Source: DATKWV01 sp035529405 (lineage in GTDB: Bacteria > Planctomycetota > Phycisphaerae > Sedimentisphaerales > Anaerobacaceae). Taken from it: a DNA stretch of 15,356 bases. The notes beneath the pieces were generated by a model. The model did not search any database and was not told the DNA's origin. It saw only the letters and a program-made list of their open reading frames with translations. The stretch covers positions 1-15,356 of the forward strand of contig DATKWV010000037.1 in NCBI GenBank assembly GCA_035529405.1, written 5' to 3'. Made by a program: the position numbers and the translations under genes. Of the stretch, positions 6,829-14,565 are shown in pieces (the stretch's first letter is position 1; each line of letters starts with the position of its first letter).

Positions 6829-9129
6829 TCATGTTTTTATTTTTAAAGACGCAATTTTCCTGCTGTCGCCTTTTTCCCGGGCTGTCTTAGCTTGTTCTTC
6901 TACCAGCATGGCCCTGGCAACCAGAACAGCAACAGCCAGTTGAGGGTCCGCGGCCAGCATTTCTTCGATACTATGTTTCGTCAACGGTTCGGCCGTCCTG
7001 TCATGGTCGGCCTTGACAAGTATGCTGTTGTCTCTTTGAATTTCTCCCATCTTTTGATGTTCCTTACTGCTGAGCTCGATTTCCACGTGCGGCGCAATGC
7101 CCCAGTTTTCAGGTCCCCCTCTTACATCAGGGTCACGGCTTTCCACCCTTTGGCCGGACGGCAAATGATAATATGCCATTGTATATTTCAACTGTGCACC
7201 CCCGCCGGGGTAATGCGTTATTCCCTGCACACTGCCTTTGCCGTGTGTTCTTGTACCTACGAGAATCGCTCGCTTATGTTTGGCATCCGCCAGCGCCCCT
7301 GCTACTATCTCCGATGCACTGGCTGAATAGCTGTTGATAAGTATTACCAGCGGATAATCCGGATGCGTCTTTTTACGGTGCGCCAGCTCCCATGTCGGTA
7401 TCCCGAAACGAGGCTGGGTCTTGACTATAAGGCCGCTCTTGACGAATTTATCCGCCACTTCCGCTGCGGCGTTCAACAGCCCCCCGGAGTTAAACCGTAA
7501 ATCCACTATTAGCGCCTTCAGGGCCGCGCCTTCAAGCCCTATCAGCACCTCCTCCAGGTCTTCAGCCGTACCTGCCGTAAAATTCGTAACACGCACATAA
7601 CCGATTCTTTCGGCCTCATCGACCATATACTCCCATCGGCCCGTCTGGTCCCTCTTCCAGCCCCTTATTGTCGGCACGGTTATTTTGGCCCTGGTAATAG
7701 TTATATCTTTGCTCTGCTCTGAAGCGGCGTCTCTTATTGTAAGTGTCACTTGTGTGCCGGCAGGTCCCGTTATATGACGAACCGCGCAGACAAGACTCAT
7801 GTCTTTGGTAGCTGTTCCGTCAACTGCTTCTATTACCTGCCCCGCATCAAGACCCGAGTTATATGCCGGCGTATCAGGCAGCAGGCTCACAACCGTCAAC
7901 ATCCCTTTTTGTTTGGATATTTCTATACCTATACCGCTGAACTCCTGCATCATCTCCTTTTGAAAATCCTCTACGTATTTGGGCCAGACCATAACAGTAT
8001 AAGGGTCGAGCACCGACAGCGCCGCCTCGGCGAATTGTGCTATAAGAAGCGTCTCTGGCAGCAGCGTATCCTGCTGTGCCGGCAAACCTTCCGGCTGCTG
8101 GCCGATGTCGCGATTTAGACTCAGGACCGTGTCAAAAGCCTTGGTAAATCTGTCCTTGCTGACACCTACGGCCAACTGCTGAATTTCGTACATAACCTCC
8201 CCAACCGCCGCCGACCAGGTCCGCAGCTTGTTAACGTCCAGCGTATAACGCGTTGTGTTCAGCTTCTCTACCAGTTTGACACGCCCGGTTTGCGATACCT
8301 TGCTCAAGACCTCCGCCAGCATCTGACAGCGCCTTAACGCTTTTATTGCCATCTTCCGGTAATCCACAACGCTGACGTAATTAAAATCCAGCACATCTAT
8401 TGCACGCAAAAACATCCCTTTCCTGACACCTTCGTAACGCTGGCTGCTGGTTTCACAGGGACTGTCCTGAAAAGAGGCGATAATCTCAGCTTTGTCTGTA
8501 AGCTGGCGCCCGTATTCGTAATACTGCCGGTTGTCCGGGAAAATCTCCTGCATCCAGTAATAATACACCAGGTAGGCATCCAGCCATTTGCCTTCGGCCT
8601 CGAACGCATCGGCCTTACTCCTGGCCCGTTGAAAAACTTCCGTTACGAAACTCTCACTCAAAAGCCCGCTTTTTTGCTGTTCGTCGGCAAATTCACACGC
8701 CCGCAAAACAACCGAAAGTATCTTTGAAATCCCGTTACTGTCGGCTGCGCGTAAACCGGAGTTAGATTCGACCCACACAGCGGCATCGTTGACATCATTG
8801 GCATCGCCCCGCGCAAACTTTTCCAGCTCAGCTAACTGTTCTTTATATGCTGCTTGTCGTTGCTGCTGCCTGTTACGCTCTAATTCCTCGTACCGGCCCA
8901 CAGCCTCTTCTAATTGCCGCAGGTAAGGGCTTTCAAGCCCTGCGCTTGTCCCAAGAACACCACGTGCTGCCTTAAAATCACCTTTATAAATCTGTCCGCA
9001 GACCTGTTCAACAACTTCAACCGTCTCTGCCGCAGGACTGTTTTCGCAACGGGCGGTAAAAACCGGCAACAGCAAAAACAATGTGCAGAGGGATAAACTA
9101 ATCGCAATTTTATGTTTCGTATCCCGCAT
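6829..9129 (-). CDS. S41-family PDZ serine protease (C-terminal processing type) with long N-terminal extension
   Basis: Probable periplasmic tail-specific or regulatory protease (CtpA/Prc family, Ser-Lys dyad). It has 766 residues from ATG 9129, which gives a clean signal peptide (basic start, hydrophobic core 9-25). No good lipobox is present: Arg sits just before Cys28. The PDZ domain is about 396-480, starting FSGIGIEI, with AYNSGLDAGQVIEAVDG. The S41 core is about 505-685, with LRFNSGG (544-550), catalytic Ser604 in SASASEI, and Lys631 in THGKGSVQ. The family is usually about 400-700 residues; here some 370 residues precede the PDZ domain. They are mostly helical, with a Gln/Glu/Arg-rich probable coiled coil at about 68-108 and an aromatic stretch YLVYYYWMQ (186-194). 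The frame extends to a TTG at 9153, but that codon falls in the T-run of the upstream terminator. A likely terminator after fba suggests separate transcription; the promoter is not clear. Confidence 0.9.
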   Translation of the reverse strand: MRDTKHKIAISLSLCTLFLLLPVFTARCENSPAAETVEVVEQVCGQIYKGDFKAARGVLGTSAGLESPYLRQLEEAVGRYEELERNRQQQRQAAYKEQLAELEKFARGDANDVNDAAVWVESNSGLRAADSNGISKILSVVLRACEFADEQQKSGLLSESFVTEVFQRARSKADAFEAEGKWLDAYLVYYYWMQEIFPDNRQYYEYGRQLTDKAEIIASFQDSPCETSSQRYEGVRKGMFLRAIDVLDFNYVSVVDYRKMAIKALRRCQMLAEVLSKVSQTGRVKLVEKLNTTRYTLDVNKLRTWSAAVGEVMYEIQQLAVGVSKDRFTKAFDTVLSLNRDIGQQPEGLPAQQDTLLPETLLIAQFAEAALSVLDPYTVMVWPKYVEDFQKEMMQEFSGIGIEISKQKGMLTVVSLLPDTPAYNSGLDAGQVIEAVDGTATKDMSLVCAVRHITGPAGTQVTLTIRDAASEQSKDITITRAKITVPTIRGWKRDQTGRWEYMVDEAERIGYVRVTNFTAGTAEDLEEVLIGLEGAALKALIVDLRFNSGGLLNAAAEVADKFVKSGLIVKTQPRFGIPTWELAHRKKTHPDYPLVILINSYSASASEIVAGALADAKHKRAILVGTRTHGKGSVQGITHYPGGGAQLKYTMAYYHLPSGQRVESRDPDVRGGPENWGIAPHVEIELSSKEHQKMGEIQRDNSILVKADHDRTAEPLTKHSIEEMLAADPQLAVAVLVARAMLVEEQAKTAREKGDSRKIASLKIKT

Positions 9130-9151
9130 CTCGTGTCTCTTGCCAAAAATC

Positions 9152-9195
9152 AAAAAAAAACAAATCAGCTGAACCGATGAAAGAAACCGGTCAGC
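9152..9195 (-). terminator. Rho-independent terminator after fba
   Basis: On the minus strand GCTGACCG (9195-9188) pairs with CGGTTCAGC (9176-9168), eight pairs with one bulged T and an 11-base loop. Seven bases later comes a run of nine T (9160-9152). The stem begins 49 bases past the fba stop. The gap between stem and T-run is longer than ideal, so strength is uncertain. Confidence 0.55.
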
Positions 9196-9244
9196 ACTTC
9201 ATCTGCAACAAATAGCCTTACATTCCCGGCTTGAACTTTTGCCG

Positions 9245-10189
9245 CTACATACACTCGCTTGCTTTTCCCGCACAGCCAAGAACATGCAGCTTATGCTTGA
9301 CCATAGTCTTTATGGCCTCTCTGCCCGGCCCGAGGTAATTACGCGGGTCAAACTCACGCGGCGTCTCGGCAAAAACCTGTCTTATCTTGGCCGTAAGTGC
9401 CATTCGAAGGTCCGTATCGATATTGACCTTGCACACCGCCAGCTTTGCCGCCCTGCTTACCGCCTCTTCAGGAACACCCATCGCATCCGGCATATCGCCG
9501 CCGTACTTGTTGATAAGGTCCTTGAACTCCTTTAACACACTGCTGGAGCCGTGCATCACCAAAGGAAAGCCCGGCAGCCTCCTGCCTATCTCCTCGATAA
9601 CGTCGAACGCAATCTTCGGTTCGCTCTTGAATTTATATGCGCCGTGACTGGTCCCACACGCCACCGCCAGTGAATCACAGCCGCTTTTTTCAACGAACTC
9701 CTGTACCGTGTCCGGGTCCGCAAGATGTTTACTGACATCATCGACCCCTCCAATGTCCTCTTCGATGCCGCCCAGTTGACCCAGCTCGGCTTCGACAACC
9801 ACGCCCTTGCTGTGGGCGTACTCGACAACCTGTTTGGTTATTCGAATATTTTCTTCGAACGGTTTTTTCGAGGCGTCTATCATTACCGAAGTAAATCCGT
9901 CGTCCACAAACTGTTTGCAGGTCTCGAAATTATCCCCGTGGTCGAGGTTTATCGCGATGGGTATGCCGGGATTCTCGGAAACCGCTACATCGATAATCGC
10001 CTTCAGGTAGCTTATGCTCGCATAAGAACGCGCACCTCGCGATACCTGCAGAATAAGCGGTGCCTTTTCCTCGGCTATGGCGCTTATAATCCCCTGGGTT
10101 ATCTCCATATTGTTGACATTAAACGCCCCGACCGCATAACCGCCCCTGCCGGCCATTTCAAACATCTTCCTGGTCGTAACCAATCCCAT
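9245..10189 (-). CDS. fba: Class II fructose-bisphosphate aldolase
   Basis: Zinc-dependent reversible cleavage of fructose 1,6-bisphosphate to dihydroxyacetone phosphate and glyceraldehyde 3-phosphate, in glycolysis and gluconeogenesis (cytoplasm). The 314 residues fit the family. Seen: AVGAFNVNN (19-27), NLDHGD (81-86) with catalytic Asp83 and zinc-ligand His84, VEAELGQLGG (132-141), zinc ligand His182 in GTSHGAYK, zinc ligand His213 in VMHGSSS, and the phosphate-binding KVNIDTD (254-260). Tagatose-bisphosphate aldolases share this fold; length and the GTSHGAYKF segment favour Fba. The ATG at 10189 is fixed by the best ribosome site in the window, AAGGAG (10201-10196), six bases upstream. 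It follows lptD by 93 bases containing a hairpin and G-rich element, and it is followed by a likely terminator. Confidence 0.96.
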   Translation of the reverse strand: MGLVTTRKMFEMAGRGGYAVGAFNVNNMEITQGIISAIAEEKAPLILQVSRGARSYASISYLKAIIDVAVSENPGIPIAINLDHGDNFETCKQFVDDGFTSVMIDASKKPFEENIRITKQVVEYAHSKGVVVEAELGQLGGIEEDIGGVDDVSKHLADPDTVQEFVEKSGCDSLAVACGTSHGAYKFKSEPKIAFDVIEEIGRRLPGFPLVMHGSSSVLKEFKDLINKYGGDMPDAMGVPEEAVSRAAKLAVCKVNIDTDLRMALTAKIRQVFAETPREFDPRNYLGPGREAIKTMVKHKLHVLGCAGKASECM

Positions 10190-10218
10190 AACAATCTCCT
10201 TAAAAGTTTTTTAATCAT

Positions 10219-10266
10219 CCCTGAAACACCCACCACACCCGCCCCGTTCTCTGTGTTCTTTCAGGG
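10219..10266 (-). promoter_or_regulatory. Hairpin and G-quadruplex-capable leader before fba
   Basis: On the minus (transcribed) strand CCCTGAAA (10266-10259) pairs perfectly with TTTCAGGG (10226-10219), with a possible CAC/GTG extension inside. The enclosed segment is G-rich: GGGG (10245-10242), GGG (10240-10238), GGG (10231-10229) and the final GGG (10221-10219), with loops of 1, 6 and 7 bases. This fits the G3+N1-7 quadruplex rule. The last G-tract is shared with the hairpin, so the two folds exclude each other. The element lies 16 bases after the lptD stop and 17 bases before the fba Shine-Dalgarno. No U-run follows, so simple termination is unlikely. Function is inference. Confidence 0.4.
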
Positions 10267-10282
10267 TCAATCCACCATTCTA

Positions 10283-13200
10283 TCAATAAACAGCAGAGCC
10301 GCCCAGACCTATATATCTGCGCTGGCCGATTGCCAGCTCCGGGATACCCTGCGGCCAGATACTAAAAACAATCGCCTGCCTGTCAAGAGAGTGGTCAGTA
10401 CTGTATGTAATACCGCAGTAAATGCGGTGATAACGCCTTACCAGTGTTATATCGCTGCGTATATTCGCACCATAATCAAAATCATACTGCTGAGCGAATA
10501 CTAATGTGTATCTCGGGTCCACCTTGTAAGTAGCCGCGAACGTAAACATGTTTGAGCCTTTCTCATTGCCCACTTCTATACGCCTTAAATATCTGCTGCC
10601 GATATACCAGCTCAGGTTGGGCCATTGAAGGCGTGAAAGCCCTATATCGAACTGCTGTACCACCGAGCTTTGCATGTCGAAATTCAAGTCGGACAGTATC
10701 GCCGTACCGTCGCTGGCACGCCAGATATAATCGGCGCTGAAGTAATTCCGCCTGGGCCCGAACATTTCGAACCGGTGAAACCTGCCTGCATTTCTCAAAT
10801 CCCCGTTGAAAATCTCCGGCGCCGAAAACACGCTAAGCGGAACAATAGGTTTATTCCAGATAAAACGGTCCGGTGACGTCTCATGCGCCGGCTCGGAATT
10901 TCGGACCCACGTAAAGTCCACATCAAGGGCCATCCAGTCTATCATTTCTTCCTCCTCACCGAATGCCGGACCCCTTTTCCTTTTGGTCTGCAGCCGCTGT
11001 GAAATCCCGAAATTCACCGTGTCCCGCTGCCGGACTACATCATCACTTTCCGCGTATAAAACCGCTGTCAATTCCGGCCGGATGATATGCCTCAGCCGGT
11101 TCAAATCCCACAACCGACTTTTCACTCGGTCGTAAACCTTCCAGTAAGCCGGCGGCACAATCCTTATGCCGGCTTCACCCAGCCAAACCTGTTTTTCGCC
11201 AAAAACCCCCGTACCGCTGCCGTCAACAAGACTCCTTGTAAAACCGCTGCGGTCGTCATAACCGAAAGTGCCCGCCAAAAAAGGCACTGCCTTAAAAAGG
11301 CTGCCTGCCTGCGATTTCGAATCGGGGATTTTCAATCCAATCGGCATATCAAGTTCGGTCCTGTGCGACATAAACGTGTAATGGTCCTGGTCCATAGCAA
11401 TGGAATGGTTCTTGCCTATTCTTTGTCGGAACCTGCCGACCCGGCTGTCGCTGTACAACGTCGCTGTGTCTTTGAAAACAGACTCGCCCGTTAAGTGAAA
11501 CTCCGCGCTGGGTAATTCTTCCAATTCATCTGCAAAATCGTTTATTCGCGCAGCACCCGCAAACCCAAGACCCCAGTTGTCCTCTATACGCTTAAGATGC
11601 AGGTATGTTTTTTGCCTGCCGCTGGCGCTGAACTCATCACGATAATAGCTTTCCACAAAAAACTCGTCCGAAGCATAACCAACACTGGCCGTAAGCTGCC
11701 AGTTATACGGCAGAAACTGCCTGTGAAGCCAGCTGAACCGGCCACGAAGGTCTTGCTGCGGGTCCACGTGCTTGCGTCCCCAAGCCCTGCCCAGCCTGTC
11801 CTGACCCCTATCGTTGATTATGTAACCTATCATATGCCCGTAATAAGAAGGCCGCTCATAGTCTATACCGACACCCATCCCGAACCCGCGCTTGCTGTAG
11901 AAATCCGTTGCTAAAGTTGCATCAACATCCTCAGGCTCTTTCAAACCCAACAGCCGTGACAGGTACCAGCGGGTCTCTATGGACGTACCCCAGGTATTGT
12001 CTTTCCCAACGTGTACGCTCTTTACCGGAATATCCGGCCTTTCCAGGTTGCCCCGCAAAACAGGCCAGTAAAAAACCGTCTGTTTCCCAACCTTCATCCG
12101 AACATCGCGCATCTCGGCATCAAAACTGCGGTCCGACACCTTCTGCGCCTGCTCGTCTATAACAGTTGTATCGGTAATATATATCTGTGAGGACGTAAGC
12201 GATATCTGCGGCTGGTAAAACTCGCTGCTTGTTAAAGTCATGTCTTCACCGGAGAATTTGTTCTCAGCCACCTGTCGAAGTTTTCCGGCACGGACGTATA
12301 TGGGGATGCCTCGCTTTATGTCGAAATTCCGCATCACCGCATTGACTGCTATGGCTTTTTTTCTTTCGAAATCATAGTACAGCTCGTCTGCACGAATCGT
12401 TCGCCGTCCTTCTGTTATTACCGCATCGCCTGCTATATAAACGTCTCTGACAGCCCCCTGCGCCAGAACATCCGGCGTACCCGTTTGCTCGGCGCCCACC
12501 TGCACCTGCTGGCTGGAATAGTATATCACCGCGGTGTCTGCCTCAAGCTCAAGCAGCCGCCCGCTTTCGTCCTGCTGCTGCCAGATGTAGAATCTGCCCA
12601 TAAGCGTTGCCACATCCGTGCCGTCGGGCTGCTTTGTGACCTCTATTGTGGGCCTTACTTCACCGACCGGCGATATATAAACCGGGTAACGAAATTGCGG
12701 CTGTTTGGCCGGCTCTGCCTGGTCCTCTGCTGCCGCTATCTGGTCCTCTGCTGCCGGTGCCGGTGCTTTTTTATGGATAAATTCCTTTTTTTCCGGTTCT
12801 GCAGCAGGCCGACGTTTCACCGCCTCTTGCGGCAAAACAGCCGGCCCTTCACCGATAGCCCGCTGGTAAAGTGCAAGTGTCTTAGGGTCGCCGAATTCCC
12901 GCTGCTGCGCCGTTACGAACACCTCACCGGTCACTGTAAACCGCACCACTTCAGCCTGCCCTGCCGTAATTATCTCACGGCGCAAATCCGTGGTCATGGC
13001 GTTGCGCGCCCGCTGAACGGCCACATTGCCTTCCAGATAGACCTTTGCCGTGTAATCGATGCCGACCCTGCCCCGAAACTGCGTCAACTCGGTTACAAGC
13101 CACACAACGGCACTATCGCTGGTAAAGCGGTTGGCCCCTATTGACATCGAAAAATCGCCCGTTAAAACCAGCGTATGCTCACCGGTGGCGGGCTGATGGC

Positions 13201-13348
13201 TTACGACCTTCCCTGCTGCAAGATGCAAATCCTGGCCTGCGAATATCTCAGCACGCCCCCCCCCGTCCGGGCTGTAATCAGCCCCGTACAACACAACCGA
13301 CGCACCGCTCAGAACTACAATAGCGATTATGAATAACTGTTTTCGCAT
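10283..13348 (-). CDS. lptD: LPS-assembly outer-membrane protein LptD (OstA-like)
   Basis: Beta-barrel that inserts lipopolysaccharide into the outer leaflet of the outer membrane. It has 1021 residues from ATG 13348, with a signal peptide (MRKQ then hydrophobic 5-20, cleavage near YGA 21-23). Two OstA/LptA-like periplasmic segments are visible, at about 32-145 and 285-395, separated by an Ala/Pro/Glu/Lys-rich linker (about 172-220) with a 7-residue repeat. The LptD hallmark VFYWPVL (425-431), followed by PDIPVKSVHVGKDNTWG, marks entry to the C-terminal barrel, which is rich in alternating aromatic strands. The mature protein has one Cys (in YCGIT near the C-terminus), so the disulfide pairing known from E. 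coli LptD is absent. The frame reaches ATG 13402, but a perfect TATAAT at 13411-13406 would place the transcript start after that codon. LptE is not in the window. Size is larger than E. coli LptD (about 780). Confidence 0.88.
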   Translation of the reverse strand: MRKQLFIIAIVVLSGASVVLYGADYSPDGGGRAEIFAGQDLHLAAGKVVSHQPATGEHTLVLTGDFSMSIGANRFTSDSAVVWLVTELTQFRGRVGIDYTAKVYLEGNVAVQRARNAMTTDLRREIITAGQAEVVRFTVTGEVFVTAQQREFGDPKTLALYQRAIGEGPAVLPQEAVKRRPAAEPEKKEFIHKKAPAPAAEDQIAAAEDQAEPAKQPQFRYPVYISPVGEVRPTIEVTKQPDGTDVATLMGRFYIWQQQDESGRLLELEADTAVIYYSSQQVQVGAEQTGTPDVLAQGAVRDVYIAGDAVITEGRRTIRADELYYDFERKKAIAVNAVMRNFDIKRGIPIYVRAGKLRQVAENKFSGEDMTLTSSEFYQPQISLTSSQIYITDTTVIDEQAQKVSDRSFDAEMRDVRMKVGKQTVFYWPVLRGNLERPDIPVKSVHVGKDNTWGTSIETRWYLSRLLGLKEPEDVDATLATDFYSKRGFGMGVGIDYERPSYYGHMIGYIINDRGQDRLGRAWGRKHVDPQQDLRGRFSWLHRQFLPYNWQLTASVGYASDEFFVESYYRDEFSASGRQKTYLHLKRIEDNWGLGFAGAARINDFADELEELPSAEFHLTGESVFKDTATLYSDSRVGRFRQRIGKNHSIAMDQDHYTFMSHRTELDMPIGLKIPDSKSQAGSLFKAVPFLAGTFGYDDRSGFTRSLVDGSGTGVFGEKQVWLGEAGIRIVPPAYWKVYDRVKSRLWDLNRLRHIIRPELTAVLYAESDDVVRQRDTVNFGISQRLQTKRKRGPAFGEEEEMIDWMALDVDFTWVRNSEPAHETSPDRFIWNKPIVPLSVFSAPEIFNGDLRNAGRFHRFEMFGPRRNYFSADYIWRASDGTAILSDLNFDMQSSVVQQFDIGLSRLQWPNLSWYIGSRYLRRIEVGNEKGSNMFTFAATYKVDPRYTLVFAQQYDFDYGANIRSDITLVRRYHRIYCGITYSTDHSLDRQAIVFSIWPQGIPELAIGQRRYIGLGGSAVY
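12719..12756. repeat. Short in-frame direct repeat in the lptD linker
   Basis: The 17 bases CTGGTCCTCTGCTGCCG occur exactly at 12719-12735 and again at 12740-12756, a period of 21 bases. They encode two copies of AAEDQ (residues 199-203 and 206-210) in the low-complexity linker between the two OstA-like segments, so copy changes would keep the frame. Confidence 0.75.
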
Positions 13349-13405
13349 ACACGCTTTCGCACTATTACCCTTCACGGCCTCCGCCGCCAGTTTACAATTC
13401 ATCGA

Positions 13406-13411
13406 ATTATA
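13406..13411 (-). promoter_or_regulatory. Probable -10 box of the lptD promoter
   Basis: A perfect TATAAT reads on the minus strand at 13411-13406. No good -35 stands at 16-18 bases (CTGGCT at 17), so an activator or another contact may help. A start near 13399 leaves a leader of about 50 bases before ATG 13348 and excludes ATG 13402 as the start. Confidence 0.45.
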
Positions 13412-13474
13412 GTCCCTTAGCTATCCAAAGCCAGCAAAAACCCTTAATATCGCGTCAATTATGTTAATTTGGTC

Positions 13475-13504
13475 TTGACTTGGCCTGGAGTTAACAGCTT
13501 AAAT
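13475..13504 (+). promoter_or_regulatory. Probable promoter of the 97-aa gene
   Basis: TTGACT (13475-13480) and TTAAAT (13499-13504) are 18 bases apart, 29 bases before ATG 13534. It is back-to-back with the lptD promoter; the two -10 boxes are about 90 bases apart. Confidence 0.4.
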
Positions 13505-13533
13505 ATGCCTGCTGATTATCAGGATTTATAAAC

Positions 13534-13827
13534 ATGGCCAAACGCGAATACTCGAAACATCAGTCCCAGCTTATCCGCGGCTATTACCAAAACCTCGATA
13601 CGATAATGCTGCAAAAGCTGGGCGAGCTGGTCGGAGAACTCTACCTGGCCGACACTGCCGCAAAGCAAACCAGGCTCTGGGACAGGGTTCGACGCGCTAT
13701 GACAAATCTTAAAGTCGCCCCTGCCATAATCGAACACATTATCAACAAAAGGGATGCGGAAATCTTAGCCAAAAACCTCCAGGACTGGCTGCGGGAAAGC
13801 AAAACCAGGCCCCCCAGAACAAAATAA
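13534..13827 (+). CDS. Conserved small helical protein of unknown function (97 aa)
   Basis: I do not know a named function. The 97 residues are highly charged, with no signal peptide, Cys or membrane segment, so it is probably cytoplasmic. Three or four amphipathic helices are predictable: about 6-20 (HQSQLIRGYYQNLD), 24-41 (MLQKLGELVGELYLAD), 44-58 (KQTRLWDRVRRAMTN) and 62-89, ending LAKNLQDWLRESK. A basic tail (KTRPPRTK) closes it. From memory, similar short proteins beginning MAKRE and ending near LAKNLxDWL occur in Planctomycetes and relatives, often annotated as hypothetical; this needs a search. ATG 13534 has AGGA about 10 bases upstream. It diverges from lptD, sharing a 185-base intergenic region with promoters on both strands. 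Coding reality is supported by coherent hydrophobic spacing and an uninterrupted frame ending in tandem basic residues. Confidence 0.75.
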   Translation: MAKREYSKHQSQLIRGYYQNLDTIMLQKLGELVGELYLADTAAKQTRLWDRVRRAMTNLKVAPAIIEHIINKRDAEILAKNLQDWLRESKTRPPRTK

Positions 13828-13951
13828 CCACAGATGCCTGTCTTCAAACATCGATTGTCAGCTTGGGCCTTATGAAAAATTAGTGCCCCTGCCCTATACA
13901 CAGGTCTTCGGTTATTTCTTAAGATGTCCATTGGAAATATAAAGCCTGTTA

Positions 13952-13979
13952 TTGACGCGCAGCCGAAACTGCATATTCT
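13952..13979 (+). promoter_or_regulatory. Probable promoter of the SYLF lipoprotein gene
   Basis: TTGACG (13952-13957) and TATTCT (13974-13979) are 16 bases apart. A start near 13986 gives a leader of about 34 bases before ATG 14020. This also argues against the upstream in-frame ATG at 13924. Confidence 0.4.
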
Positions 13980-14008
13980 ATTCACCAAAGAAAAAATATA
14001 TGCAAATC

Positions 14009-14013
14009 AGGAG
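14009..14013 (+). promoter_or_regulatory. Ribosome binding site fixing the SYLF protein start
   Basis: AGGAG lies six bases before ATG 14020. The alternative ATG at 13924 has no such site and would bury the lipoprotein signal peptide inside the protein. Confidence 0.7.
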
Positions 14014-14019
14014 CCTAAA

Positions 14020-14565
14020 ATGAAAACAGTAATTTTAAGCGTTGTTGCCGGTATTATTCTATGCGGCTGTGCCACCGCTCCGAAAACCGCCGAGAAAAAA
14101 GATATTCTTCACGCCGAAGTGGCCGAAGCCATCGCCGTCTTCAAATCCGCTGACCCTGAAATTCAACGCTTTTTCGACAGGTCTTATGCCTACGCTGTAC
14201 TGCCAAAGGTCTTCAAAGGCGCTTTCTGGCTTGGAGGAGCTTACGGAAAAGGCGAAGTCTATGAGCAAAGACTTTTGACCGGCTACTGTTCTATGTCGCA
14301 GGCCACCCTGGGCTTCTCGTTTGGCGGCGAGTTTTTCCGTGAAATAGTCTTCTTCAGAGACAAGGAGGATTTCGACACCTTTCGAGAATCCGGATACACC
14401 TTCGCCGCCCAGGCTACTGCAACTGCCTTGACTGTCGGCGCAGCAGCCAAGGCCGGCTATGACAGGGGTGTGGCTGTCTTTGTCGCTTCCGATGTCGGAT
14501 TAATGGTCGATGCGTCTTTGGGAGGACAAAAATTCAGCTTTACTGACAAACTTGCCTCGCCCTAA
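14020..14565 (+). CDS. SYLF-domain (YSC84-like) lipoprotein
   Basis: It has 181 residues. The N-terminus is a type II signal peptide: MKTV, a hydrophobic core, then lipobox LCGC with lipidated Cys17 and Ala-Thr after it. The rest matches the SYLF/YSC84 (DUF500) pattern: AEAIAVFKSADPEIQRFFDRSY about 33-54, YAVLPKVFKGAFWLGGAYGKGEVY about 56-79, a Gly-rich FSFGGEFF, and near the C-terminus GLMVDASLGGQKFSF. SYLF domains bind phosphoinositides in eukaryotes; the bacterial role is poorly known, and a membrane-surface or stress role is only inference. Asp or any residue other than the retention signal follows Cys (here Ala18), so by the Gram-negative sorting rule it would go to the outer membrane, which would require the LolCDE system encoded nearby. 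It has its own promoter candidate and a strong ribosome site. No terminator is obvious after it. Confidence 0.88.
   Translation: MKTVILSVVAGIILCGCATAPKTAEKKDILHAEVAEAIAVFKSADPEIQRFFDRSYAYAVLPKVFKGAFWLGGAYGKGEVYEQRLLTGYCSMSQATLGFSFGGEFFREIVFFRDKEDFDTFRESGYTFAAQATATALTVGAAAKAGYDRGVAVFVASDVGLMVDASLGGQKFSFTDKLASP

Noticed and set aside
9725..10504. A 259-codon plus-strand frame spanning fba, the spacer and the end of lptD
   Set aside because: It is the codon-register complement of fba and merely continues through the spacer. The product has no recognisable domain.
13864..13890. Possible hairpin GGGC...GCCC after the 97-aa gene as a terminator
   Set aside because: Only four pairs with a 16-base loop and no T-run follow, too weak to call.
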